DNA of 64,000 nt, taken from the NCBI RefSeq assembly GCF_039522025.1, contig NZ_BAAADB010000012.1, positions 1 through 64,000 on the forward strand. Direction: 5' to 3'. Position numbers and translations under genes: made by a program. Shown piece after piece: positions 1-12,857 of this stretch; position 1 is the first letter of the stretch, and every line of letters starts with the position of its first letter. The notes below the pieces were generated by a model. The model searched no databases and was not told the origin of the DNA. It was given only the letters and a program-made list of their open reading frames with translations. The DNA comes from Deinococcus depolymerans. Its GTDB lineage: Bacteria; Deinococcota; Deinococci; Deinococcales; Deinococcaceae.

Positions 1-1455
<1,455 letters not shown>

Positions 1456-1456
<1 letters not shown>

Positions 1457-1612
1457 TACGGACTGCCGTTTGTTTCGTTGACAGATCGGAACACCACCGA
1501 TCTGTCAACGCCACGTCCGGAACCCGCCCAGCTCCTCCTCTGCGGAGCAGCTCTCCGAGTCGCATCCGCTCGGATTGAACCGCTTTACAAGCCATTCAAT
1601 CGGAGTCCGTAT
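1456..1612 (+). repeat. Dispersed palindromic repeat, copy 1
   Basis: This 157-bp element begins ATACGGACTGCCGTTTGTTT and ends with CAATCGGAGTCCGTAT, so the ends are imperfect inverted repeats. Inside are two hairpins: GTTGACAGATCGG against CCGATCTGTCAAC, and GGATTGAA against TTCAATC near the right end. Related copies lie near 12.6, 23.4, 24.3, 39.6 and 59.9 kb. The first base is the last base of the prfB stop codon. A diverged second start, ATACGGACGGCCG, follows at 1614 and fades out by about 1680. Confidence 0.85.
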
Positions 1613-1717
1613 CATACGGACGGCCGTCCGCTTCGCCCTCCACCCGCAACGACACCGGGTTACCAGCGCCGCGCCCGGCCGTCCGCAGCGTCCGCCGGCT
1701 GACCCCGCCGACTGACC

Positions 1718-1743
1718 GCACCCCGATCCGCGGATCGGGGTGC
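1718..1743. promoter_or_regulatory. 26-bp perfect palindrome
   Basis: GCACCCCGATCCG (1718-1730) is followed immediately by its exact reverse complement (1731-1743). CCCC-TTTCT-GGGG, another small hairpin, comes right after. There is no T-tract, so a protein-binding site or a structured RNA end is as likely as a terminator. It lies between prfB and the kinase gene, outside the dispersed repeat. Confidence 0.5.
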
Positions 1744-1933
1744 CCCCTTTCTGGGGCGGTGGGGGGATGTCACGCGGACGGCCGGCCGAGGCGGTCCGGA
1801 TTTCATACAACGTTCAGGCAGTTTTTATGTCAGCCTCAGATCAGCGCCGCGCGTTTACCCTGTAGACAGCGGAAGGCCGCGTCAAGCATGACGCGGCGCA
1901 GCCCGGTCCTCTTTTCCTGTGAGCCTCCCCCCC

Positions 1934-2911
1934 ATGCCTGATCAGAACACCCTGTCCACCTACACCCTGCACCGTGTGATCGGTCGCGGGAACACGTCGC
2001 TCGTGCGGCTCGCCACCGACAGCCGGGGGCAGCAGGTCGCCGTGAAGATCCCGCACGCCGAGACGCTGGCCGTCCAGGACTCCGCGGAACTGTTCGGGAA
2101 CGAGGTCCGCCTGACCCTGCAGTTCCGTCATCCTCACCTCGTGCAGGGCTTCGGCGGCACGCCTTTCGGGCCCCAGGCGTTCCTGGCCGTGCAGTTCTAC
2201 CCGGGCGGCGCGCTCAGCGAGCAGCTGCAGCGGGACGGTACGCCGCTGTCCATGAACGGCGCGCTGCGGATCCTGGCGGACGTGGCGTCGGCCCTGTCGT
2301 ACCTTCACCACCTGGGCGCGGTGCATCAGGACGTGAAAACGCAGAATGTGTACGTGAACAGCGAGGGCCGCGCCGCCCTGGGCGACCTGGGCAACACATA
2401 CTTCATCGCGCAGGGCGGCAAGATCAGCGGCAGTCCGTACTACATGGCGCCGGAGATCTACCACGGTGAGAGCAGCAGCGCCGCCAGTGACGTGTACAGC
2501 CTGGGCATCCTGGCGTACGAGCTGCTGAGCGGCGAGCGTCCCTACCACGGCCACACGTACGAGGAACTGATGGTGGCGCACCTGACGCGCTTCCCGCCGC
2601 CGCTGGCGCACCTGAACCCGCAGGTGCCGCGCAACGTGGCCCGGCTGGCGGAACTGGCCCTGGCCAAACGCACGGGTGAACGCCCGAGTGCCGACGCGAT
2701 GCGCCGCGCCCTGCTGACCGCGCTGGGTGAGACGCCCGCCGACGAGGTGTACGAGGCAGAGGCGCCCCTGCCGGAAGCGGCCGGCCGTCTGGTGGGCCGT
2801 CACGGGAGTGGTGTGGGCCGCGCCGCGCCGCCCGGACCGGCTTCCGTCCCGCCGGAACCGGTGCGCGAGGAGGGCGGGTCGCGCTGGAATCCCTTCCGCC
2901 GCCGCAAGTGA
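1934..2911 (+). CDS. Soluble Ser/Thr protein kinase
   Basis: A 325-residue Hanks-type kinase predicted to phosphorylate Ser/Thr residues of unknown targets. The glycine-rich loop GRGNTSLV is at residues 17-24, the ATP-anchoring lysine in VAVKIP at 38, the catalytic loop HQDVKTQN at 131-138 (HQD in place of HRD), DLG in place of DFG at 151-153, and APE at 172-174. These changes keep the catalytic Asp, Lys, Asn and metal-binding Asp. No transmembrane segment or PASTA domain follows; the tail is Pro/Arg rich and ends in a basic RRRK. ATG 1934 is chosen over GTG 1919 because the kinase fold begins close after it; neither start has a clear ribosome binding site. Confidence 0.9.
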   Translation: MPDQNTLSTYTLHRVIGRGNTSLVRLATDSRGQQVAVKIPHAETLAVQDSAELFGNEVRLTLQFRHPHLVQGFGGTPFGPQAFLAVQFYPGGALSEQLQRDGTPLSMNGALRILADVASALSYLHHLGAVHQDVKTQNVYVNSEGRAALGDLGNTYFIAQGGKISGSPYYMAPEIYHGESSSAASDVYSLGILAYELLSGERPYHGHTYEELMVAHLTRFPPPLAHLNPQVPRNVARLAELALAKRTGERPSADAMRRALLTALGETPADEVYEAEAPLPEAAGRLVGRHGSGVGRAAPPGPASVPPEPVREEGGSRWNPFRRRK

Positions 2912-2985
2912 CGGAACGCCGCGGCGGCCGGAAATGCAGTTGAGGGACTGTCCTTGTTGCTCCTGCCTGGAACGGAACCCCGCCT

Positions 2986-3927
2986 TCAGGGCAGGGGGCG
3001 GTGCATCTCGAAGCGTCCGGCCTGCTGAACGAATCCCAGGCGGCGGTTGACGGCCAGCATCGGCGCGTTCCGGGAGTGGTTGTTGGTGCGCATGGTCGTG
3101 AAGCCCTCGCGCCGCGCCCGTTCGATCACCTGGAGTTTCAGCGGCAGCGCCAGCCCGCGCCCGCGCGCCTGCGGGTGCAGGGCGGTCAGTTCGTTGTACG
3201 CGAACGGCAGGCTGCGAAAGCGGATCATGGCGGTGGTGCCCAGCCACCCGCCGTCCGGACCGACGGCCAGCACCAGCCAGTCCGGGCGGGGGTCGTGGTC
3301 CAGGCGCAGGATCCCGCGCATCTGGCCCAGCGGCCAGCGGGGGTGCCCGGCGAGGTCCGGGGTTTCGATCAGGCGGTCGGCCACGAAGTTCAGGTAGCGG
3401 TCCAGGGTGGCCTCGTCTGCACTGTGCAGGTCTGTGAAGGTCACGCCCTGCGCCTGCGCCGCCTGCCGCTGCGGCGCGAAGGCGGCGGGATCGAAGCGGG
3501 TCAGGTCCAGCTGCGAGGCGAAGCGGTGGGCGTGCACGGTGAATCCCCGGCGCGCGGCCCAGTCACGGTCGGCGGGGTCCGGGTCGGGCACGTCCGCGTG
3601 CAGCCCACGCGCTCCGGCGTGGCGCGCGGCCGTCAGCAGGTCCTGCCACAGCGCCCTGCCGTGGCCCCGGGTGCGGGCGTGCGGGTGGACCATCAGCTGG
3701 GCGTGCAGGAAGCCGGGCGGCGAGAAGGCCCAGGTCTGGAGCTGCGTGCCGCCCAGCACCTCACCGTCCGCAGAGACGAGCAGCTGCCGGCGCAGCAGGT
3801 CGGTGGCCGGGCGGCGGGCGTCGGCGGCCAGCAGGTCCTCGCCGCTTCCGGCGCGGCCCAGCGCCGCGAGTTGCAGGGCGGCGAAGGCGTCCGCGTCGGC
3901 CGGGGTGAAGGGGCGCAGGTGCGTCAC
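2986..3927 (-). CDS. Tandem GNAT-family N-acetyltransferase
   Basis: The 313-residue product carries two GNAT acetyl-CoA-binding folds. The first has the pyrophosphate-binding loop RTRGHGRA in its amino half. The second has ARGRGLALPLK followed by a NAPMLAVNRRLGF motif typical of the end of a GNAT domain. The substrate is unknown; tandem GNAT proteins act on small amines, antibiotics or thiols. The GTG start at 3927 overlaps the stop of the upstream DinB-like gene (GTGA), which implies translational coupling and a shared transcript. Confidence 0.88.
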   Translation of the reverse strand: MTHLRPFTPADADAFAALQLAALGRAGSGEDLLAADARRPATDLLRRQLLVSADGEVLGGTQLQTWAFSPPGFLHAQLMVHPHARTRGHGRALWQDLLTAARHAGARGLHADVPDPDPADRDWAARRGFTVHAHRFASQLDLTRFDPAAFAPQRQAAQAQGVTFTDLHSADEATLDRYLNFVADRLIETPDLAGHPRWPLGQMRGILRLDHDPRPDWLVLAVGPDGGWLGTTAMIRFRSLPFAYNELTALHPQARGRGLALPLKLQVIERARREGFTTMRTNNHSRNAPMLAVNRRLGFVQQAGRFEMHRPLP

Positions 3928-4415
3928 GCGAGGGCCTTCACGAGCTGCCGGATGGCCCCCAGGTGGTAGGCGACGTGCGCGGCCGCGCCGCTCAGGCCGC
4001 CGGTCGCGTCGCCCGTGACGGGCTGGTCGCGCTGCGTGTTCACGAAGGCCACCAGTCCCTCGTAGGCGGCCCGGACGCGGGCGCGCAGGGCGTCCCATTC
4101 CAATGGCGTGACCTGTGCGGGCTGGAAGCTGCCCTGCCAGTCGAAGGGACCGCGTTCGCCCCCCTCCCAGCGCACCACGACCTCCATGTGAAACGCCGTG
4201 TGCCGAGCCTGTCCGGCCACGGTCGCGCCGTGAATGTCGCGGCTGGCCTGCGCGGCGCTCAGGGCGTCCAGGGTGGCCAGCAGGCCGTGGTTGCCCGTGC
4301 CGTCGGCGTTCGTGCCGTCCAGGAAGGCGGTGCCCTGGCCGGGCCGTCCGCCTTCCACGGCCTCGCGCAGGATGTCCAGAATGCCGTCCAGGGGGTGCTG
4401 CGGGGTGTCGGTCAT
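3924..4415 (-). CDS. DinB/YfiT-superfamily protein
   Basis: The 163-residue protein looks like a four-helix DinB-superfamily member, a family of metal-binding proteins that includes thiol-dependent S-transferases. Candidate metal-ligand histidines are in HTAFHMEV near the middle and HVAYHLGAIRQL near the end. Bacillithiol-dependent DinB/BstA transferases are known in this superfamily, and a bacillithiol-type reductase gene (YpdA) is present elsewhere in the window, but the link is only an inference. It is the first gene of a two-gene operon with the tandem GNAT. The ATG is preceded by TACGCT and a 7-nt spacer, as expected for a leaderless mRNA. Confidence 0.8.
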   Translation of the reverse strand: MTDTPQHPLDGILDILREAVEGGRPGQGTAFLDGTNADGTGNHGLLATLDALSAAQASRDIHGATVAGQARHTAFHMEVVVRWEGGERGPFDWQGSFQPAQVTPLEWDALRARVRAAYEGLVAFVNTQRDQPVTGDATGGLSGAAAHVAYHLGAIRQLVKALA

Positions 4416-4422
4416 GGCGTTC

Positions 4423-4428
4423 AGCGTA
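4423..4428 (-). promoter_or_regulatory. -10 box of a leaderless start (DinB-GNAT operon)
   Basis: TACGCT ends 7 nt before the ATG at 4415 on the minus strand, so transcription would begin at or next to the start codon. No Shine-Dalgarno sequence is present, which fits leaderless translation. Confidence 0.6.
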
Positions 4429-4572
4429 CCGGTCCGGCCCCGGCCGGGGGATACGCCACCTGACCCCTGGAAACCCCGCGTGGACTCTGGTAGTGTGGTG
4501 AGTTGCGCTGCCCGGCGAGGCCTGACCCTGTCAGGAAACCCTGCCTGCGAGCGGCGACAAGGGAGGTGAATT

Positions 4573-4881
<309 letters not shown>

Positions 4882-4886
4882 TCCTT

Positions 4887-4924
4887 TTACGCCATTGACG
4901 TAACGGGATCGGCTTTGTTACAGT
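4887..4924 (+). promoter_or_regulatory. ssb promoter with radiation/desiccation response motif
   Basis: TTACGCCATTGACGTAA at 4887-4903 matches the 17-bp palindromic RDRM of Deinococcus (approximately TTAYGYCATTGACRTAA), the operator of the DdrO repressor that is cleaved by IrrE/PprI after DNA damage. The -35 hexamer TTGACG (4895-4900) is embedded in it, and TACAGT (4919-4924) forms the -10 with an 18-bp spacer. DdrO bound here would block RNA polymerase, so ssb is expected to be induced by radiation and desiccation. Confidence 0.85.
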
Positions 4925-5030
4925 ACGGTCAACCCGCAAGGGCCCCACGCCAGCAATCCACCAAGCCCCCAGTACGAACCCCAGGAACCCGACGTTCCGG
5001 GATTCAGCCAGCAGCAAAGGAGACCCAGTC

Positions 5031-5921
<891 letters not shown>

Positions 5922-5979
5922 CCCCACCCCCGCAAGGGGCCTTTCCCGGGCGTGAGAACGCAGATTTAAGGACACCAAC

Positions 5980-6255
5980 ATGACCCAATCCAGCAACGCC
6001 GAGCGCAAACCGCGCGGCAAGGGACCCAAGCGTCCCCGCAAGCCGAAGGTCGATCCTTTCTCCATCGGAGAACTGGAGATCACCGATTACAAAGACGTGA
6101 AGATGCTGCGCCGTTTCGTCAGTGACACGGGCAAGATCCTCCCTCGCCGCCGCACGGGCCTCTCGGCCAAGCACCAGCGCCGCATTGCGCAGACGATCAA
6201 GATCGCCCGCCAGCTGGCCCTGCTGCCCTACACCGAGAAGCTCGTCCGGAAATAA
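5980..6255 (+). CDS. rpsR: 30S ribosomal protein S18
   Basis: S18 partners S6 on the small-subunit platform. The 91-residue sequence has the conserved core [20 protein letters not shown] and [12 protein letters not shown], preceded by a Lys/Arg-rich amino extension that probably contacts rRNA. AAGGA precedes ATG 5980. It lies 58 bp after ssb and 11 bp before rplI, and is likely co-transcribed with both. Confidence 0.97.
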   Translation: MTQSSNAERKPRGKGPKRPRKPKVDPFSIGELEITDYKDVKMLRRFVSDTGKILPRRRTGLSAKHQRRIAQTIKIARQLALLPYTEKLVRK

Positions 6256-6266
6256 GGAGAATACGC

Positions 6267-6707
6267 ATGCAAGTGATTCTTCTTGAACCCGGCAAGCTCG
6301 GCAAGACCGGCGACATCGTGAACGTCAAGGACGGCTACGCCCGTAACTGGCTGATCCCCCAGGGCATCGTCGCCCCTGCCACCAGCAGCAACATGAAAAG
6401 CCTCGAAGCGCGCGTCCGTGCCCGCCAGAAGATCCTGGCCCAGGAAAAGGCCGCCGCTGAAGACCTCGCCAGCCGCCTGAACGGCGTCGCCGTTGAACTC
6501 AGCGTGCGCGCCGGCGAAGGCAAGATCTACGGCGCCGTGACCCACGCCGACGTGGCCGGCAGCCTGGACAAGCTGGGCTTCGACGTGGACAAGCGCAAGA
6601 TCGACATGCCGAAGACCGTCAAGGAAATCGGCGAGTACGACATCGCCTACCGCGCCCACCCCGAAGTCACCATCCCCATGAAACTCGTGGTGCACGCCGC
6701 GAAGTAA
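6267..6707 (+). CDS. rplI: 50S ribosomal protein L9
   Basis: L9 binds 23S rRNA and helps keep reading frame. The 146-residue protein has the classic amino-terminal domain (MQVILLEPGKLGKTGDIVNV and YARNWLIPQG), a long connecting helix rich in Ala, Glu and Lys, and a carboxy-terminal domain. TAAGGAGA lies just before ATG 6267. It ends the ribosomal cluster and is followed at once by a strong terminator. Confidence 0.97.
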   Translation: MQVILLEPGKLGKTGDIVNVKDGYARNWLIPQGIVAPATSSNMKSLEARVRARQKILAQEKAAAEDLASRLNGVAVELSVRAGEGKIYGAVTHADVAGSLDKLGFDVDKRKIDMPKTVKEIGEYDIAYRAHPEVTIPMKLVVHAAK

Positions 6708-6726
6708 TCACACCCCGTGTGATTGG

Positions 6727-6752
6727 CCCCCGCCTTCCCGGCGGGGGTTCTT
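6727..6752 (+). terminator. Intrinsic terminator after rplI
   Basis: CCCCCGCC (6727-6734) pairs with GGCGGGGG (6740-6747) across a 5-nt loop, followed by TTCTT. It closes the ribosomal/ssb transcription unit. Confidence 0.85.
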
Positions 6753-6921
6753 CATTCCAGGTGCCGCGTGCCAGCCGGCCCCTCCCCCGCTGGGTGGGCT
6801 TTGGAGCTACACTGCGGGTCGAACGTCCCTGTCCGGGTGGCGTTCGTTTTTCAACACCGAATCCGGGAAGCGGCCGTGACAGCAGCCGCGTCCCATGAAA
6901 CAACCCGCAAAGGAGCTGAAC

Positions 6922-8640
<1,719 letters not shown>

Positions 8641-8992
8641 CGCAGCGCGGCGCGGAACAGGGGGTGGCGGCGGGCGGGCCACCTCCTTCCCTATTCATCC
8701 GTGCCTGTTTGTCGGTATCGAGACGCCCGTTCCAGACAGCATTTTCCGGCCGTCCCGCATGGGTTTGACCAGCGCCGCATACCGCGCTATCTTGAAGATA
8801 TAACCGCCCGAGAGGCGGATTTTTTGTTTTTATCCCTGGACGCCACGCTGCGGCTATGCACCCCTGAATAGAAGCGACGTAAAAAACACTCTCCTGGACG
8901 CTGTTTCCGGGAGCGCCTGCATGGAGTTGACGCCCCCTGGATTCCGCGCTATTCTTTTCTTATCACCGTCCGAGAAGGGCGGGTTTTTTGTT
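8641..8992. other. Gene-free interval between rny and trmK
   Basis: The interval between the convergent rny and trmK genes holds no protein gene that can be supported. Its recognisable content is the two promoter-terminator modules, both reading rightwards, with related sequence upstream of each -35 box. Confidence 0.6.
8765..8831 (+). ncRNA. Promoter-terminator module A (tiny RNA)
   Basis: TTGACC (8765-8770), a 17-bp spacer and TATCTT (8788-8793) form a near-ideal promoter. The predicted start near 8800 is followed by CCGCC-CGAGA-GGCGG (8804-8818) and ATTTTTTGTTTTT, an intrinsic terminator. The product would be an RNA of about 30 nt that is little more than the hairpin. The CCGCGC before the -10, the GC/T-rich block before the -35 and the terminator sequence recur in modules B and C. 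Confidence 0.55.
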
Positions 8993-8994
8993 TT
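8927..8994 (+). ncRNA. Promoter-terminator module B (tiny RNA)
   Basis: TTGACG (8927-8932), 17 bp, then TATTCT (8950-8955), with the spacer ending TTCCGCGC as in module C. A start near 8962 leads into CCGTCC-GAGAA-GGGCGG (8966-8982) and TTTTTTGTTTT. The T-tract runs over the last codons of the convergent trmK gene. The conserved promoter and terminator bracket a variable region of only about 10 nt. Confidence 0.55.
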
Positions 8995-9699
8995 ACCGCT
9001 CTACACCAGCGTCCAGGGAGGGCTGCGCTTCCAGCCACGTGAGCGCCGCTTGCGCCGTGGCGAGTTCCAGCGCGGCCGGGCGGCCCGGCGCGGCCAGCGG
9101 GGTCAGGCGGGTCACGTCCGCGTGCACCTGCCGGCGCAGCAGCGCGTCCCCCTCCCGCAGCAGCAGCGGTCCGTAGCGCCGCGCCGCGTCACGCGGCAAC
9201 CCCTCGTAGGCGGGGTCCGGCCCTTCGGCCCGCTCGAACCGCAGGACCGGGTAGGTCCAGTGCCCGCTGGCCAGCCGCTCGGCCCGCAGGTGATACCCCG
9301 CGCCCAGCGCCCAGTCCCGCAGTGACCGGGGATCATCGTTCGGCTGCACGGTCACCGCGTCGGGCCGCACCTGCCGGGCCGCGCCCCGCTCCAGGATGCC
9401 GCGCATGGTCAGCGCCCCCATCCCGGTCATGCTGACGCTGGGCACCTCGCCGGGCGCCAGCGGGTCCAGGCCGTTGCCATGCCGGACCTCGAGCTGCCCG
9501 CAGAGCCCCGCGAGCGCCACGTTCCGGCGGGCGTGTGCCAGCGGGCCGGGGTTCAGTTCCACGATCACGCCCCGCCGGATGTGACCGCGCCGCAGCAGCG
9601 CGACCGGCAGGTGCGCGTGGTCGCTGCCGATGTCCGCGTGGATGTCGGCGCGGATCAGGCGCAGCACGGCCTCCAGCCGGGCGTCCAGCGCGGGCAGCG

Positions 9700-9703
<4 letters not shown>
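8993..9703 (-). CDS. trmK: tRNA (adenine(22)-N1)-methyltransferase family
   Basis: TrmK methylates N1 of A22 in tRNAs. The 236-residue protein has a class I SAM fold with the family signature DIGSDHAHLPVALL near residue 25, followed by VELNPGPL and a second motif SMTGMGALTMRGIL that fits the TrmK active-site region. The carboxy half is the expected Arg/Ala-rich helical extension. GTG 9703 overlaps the stop of the upstream YqhA-like gene (GTGA), so the two are translationally coupled. The stop codon lies inside the T-tract of the convergent module B. Confidence 0.85.
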
Positions 9704-10260
<557 letters not shown>

Positions 10261-10267
10261 GCCGCCC

Positions 10268-10273
10268 AGCATA
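10268..10273 (-). promoter_or_regulatory. -10 box of a leaderless start (YqhA-trmK)
   Basis: TATGCT lies exactly 7 nt before the ATG at 10260 on the minus strand; no Shine-Dalgarno sequence is present. Confidence 0.6.
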
Positions 10274-10298
10274 GCGGGCGCGCCCCACACGCCGGGCG

Positions 10299-10853
10299 TC
10301 AGAGCGGGATGAGGGTGTCACCCTTGCGGATCAGGCCGCCCCGGATCACGCGGGCGGTCAGGCCGCCGTGGCCGCGCACGGCGTTGTAGCCCCCCTCGCC
10401 CAGGGTCTCTTCCATGCGCGAGCAGGGGTGGCACTCGCCGGTGCCCTCCAGGATCACCTCACCGATCTGGAAGCGGGCGTCCTTGAGGGCCAGCAGGGGG
10501 ATGCCGCTGATCACGAGGTTGCGCCGCAGCGCCTCCGGCGTGACCTCCGTGCGCCCGCACAGCGCCGCGATGACCGGCAGGTGCTCGGCCTGGATGAGGG
10601 TCACCTGCCGCCGCCCCGGCCCGCCCGGTACCGGCGGCGCGGGCGCACGCACCCCGGTCTCGCCCGCCTCGCCGGTCAGGGCGGTCAGGCGGGGCGGGGC
10701 CAGTTTCCCGTGATCCCCGATCAGTCCGACGAGCGGGTGCGCCTCGACCTGCGCCACCGGCAGCAGCGGGGCGCGGCGGGCGGGCCGCAGCCCGATCCAC
10801 TCGACCCGCCCTGGCCGGGGGAAGGTGGCGCGCAGTTCATGGATGGTCTTCAT
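10299..10853 (-). CDS. MOSC-domain protein
   Basis: MOSC domains bind sulfur carried on a cysteine and act in molybdenum-cofactor sulfuration or in molybdoenzymes such as YiiM-type reductases. The 184-residue protein contains the conserved LRRNLVISGI, a GTGECHPCSRM motif supplying the cysteine, and GHGGLTARVIRGG near the end. TAGCAT ends 7 nt before ATG 10853, which favours this start over ATG 10862 and suggests a leaderless message. No other cofactor gene is adjacent, so the pathway is unassigned. Confidence 0.87.
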   Translation of the reverse strand: MKTIHELRATFPRPGRVEWIGLRPARRAPLLPVAQVEAHPLVGLIGDHGKLAPPRLTALTGEAGETGVRAPAPPVPGGPGRRQVTLIQAEHLPVIAALCGRTEVTPEALRRNLVISGIPLLALKDARFQIGEVILEGTGECHPCSRMEETLGEGGYNAVRGHGGLTARVIRGGLIRKGDTLIPL

Positions 10854-10860
10854 GCCGGTC

Positions 10861-10866
10861 ATGCTA
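10861..10866 (-). promoter_or_regulatory. -10 box deciding the MOSC start
   Basis: TAGCAT on the minus strand ends 7 nt before ATG 10853. It overlaps the alternative ATG at 10862, so transcription from it would exclude that codon. Confidence 0.5.
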
Positions 10867-10980
10867 GAGCGCCCGCCCGCGCGCCTGCTATGCTGGGAGG
10901 CGTGAGGCACCTGACCCGACGTGCGTATCTCCCCTGCCGCCAGCGGTAGGAGGGTCAGTGACAGTCTGAAATCCAACCCC

Positions 10981-11015
10981 GAGCGGCGCACCTGCGAGCA
11001 GCAAGTGCGCCGCTC
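10981..11015 (+). promoter_or_regulatory. Leader hairpin upstream of tyrS
   Basis: GAGCGGCGCAC (10981-10991) pairs perfectly with GTGCGCCGCTC (11005-11015) around a 13-nt loop, 17 bp before the tyrS ATG and just before its GGAG. There is no T-tract, and the T-box core sequence is not found, so this is a structured leader or mRNA end of unknown role. Confidence 0.55.
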
Positions 11016-11029
11016 CCTTCATGGAGTGA

Positions 11030-12277
<1,248 letters not shown>

Positions 12278-12370
12278 CCCACCCGGGGCCTTCACGGGGG
12301 CTTTACGTGGCTCTCAGGGCCGGCGGCTCCACCGGCCGGCAGGGCCGCCGGACCTGACCGGCCGGAAAAG

Positions 12371-12495
12371 TTATGCACAGGCCGCTGTGGACAAGCACCG
12401 TGGCCTGTGGACCGTGTGCAGCGGCAGGAAAACCCAACTGACCGCCAACACTTATCCACAGGGAAGGTGTGGAAAAACCCCGTCCCTGTGGATAA
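12371..12495. promoter_or_regulatory. Secondary DnaA-box cluster
   Basis: Five DnaA-box-like nonamers occur within 125 bp: TTATGCACA (12371-12379), TGTGGACAA (12386-12394), TTATCCACA (12452-12460), TGTGGAAAA (12468-12476) and TGTGGATAA (12487-12495). Two match the consensus exactly. The cluster is about 4.5 kb from oriC, between tyrS and pyk, with no AT-rich unwinding element beside it. A DnaA-titrating or regulatory site is the simplest reading. Confidence 0.65.
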
Positions 12496-12599
12496 AAATC
12501 TGACCCGCCCATCACACGCCCCTGACACTCCACCGACCGGCGCTCCCCGCCCCACAGGCCGGACAGGTGCGCGTGACAGCCGACCGGGAGCCCGGACCT

Positions 12600-12857
12600 A
12601 CACGGACGGCCGTCTGTTCCGTTCACACCCCGGCAACGCACCGGGTGGCCAACTCCACGCCCGGCAGCTCTTCTCCCCCCCGCTCTGCGGCGCAGCCCTG
12701 CAAGTCGACTCGGATTGAACGGCTTTATAAGCCATTTAATCCAAGCGGATGCGACTCGGAGAGCTGCGCCGCAGAGGAGGAGAGAAACGCCCCTCCGGAC
12801 GTGGAATTAACAGATCGGTGGTGTGCCGATCTGTCAACGAAATAAACGGAATCCGTC
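12600..12857. repeat. Dispersed palindromic repeat, composite copy 2
   Basis: Two partial repeats in opposite orientation share the central hairpin GGATTGAACGGCTT/AAGCCATTTAATCC (12714-12744). The left arm starts ACACGGACGGCCGTCTGTTC; the right arm ends AAACGGAATCCGTC next to the pyk stop codon. CTCTGCGGCGCAG on the left is mirrored by CTGCGCCGCAGAG on the right, making a large inverted repeat. Confidence 0.75.

Larger units (their letters stand above)
12278..12857. other. Long gene-free interval between tyrS and pyk
   Basis: These 580 bp between two convergent genes contain no supportable protein gene. The left part carries the DnaA-box cluster and the right part a composite copy of the dispersed repeat. 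No clear intrinsic terminator for tyrS is visible. Confidence 0.6.

Noticed and set aside
1841..3247. A 468-codon minus-strand frame across the kinase gene
   Set aside because: Low-complexity Arg/Gln/Val/His sequence opposite a kinase with all catalytic motifs.
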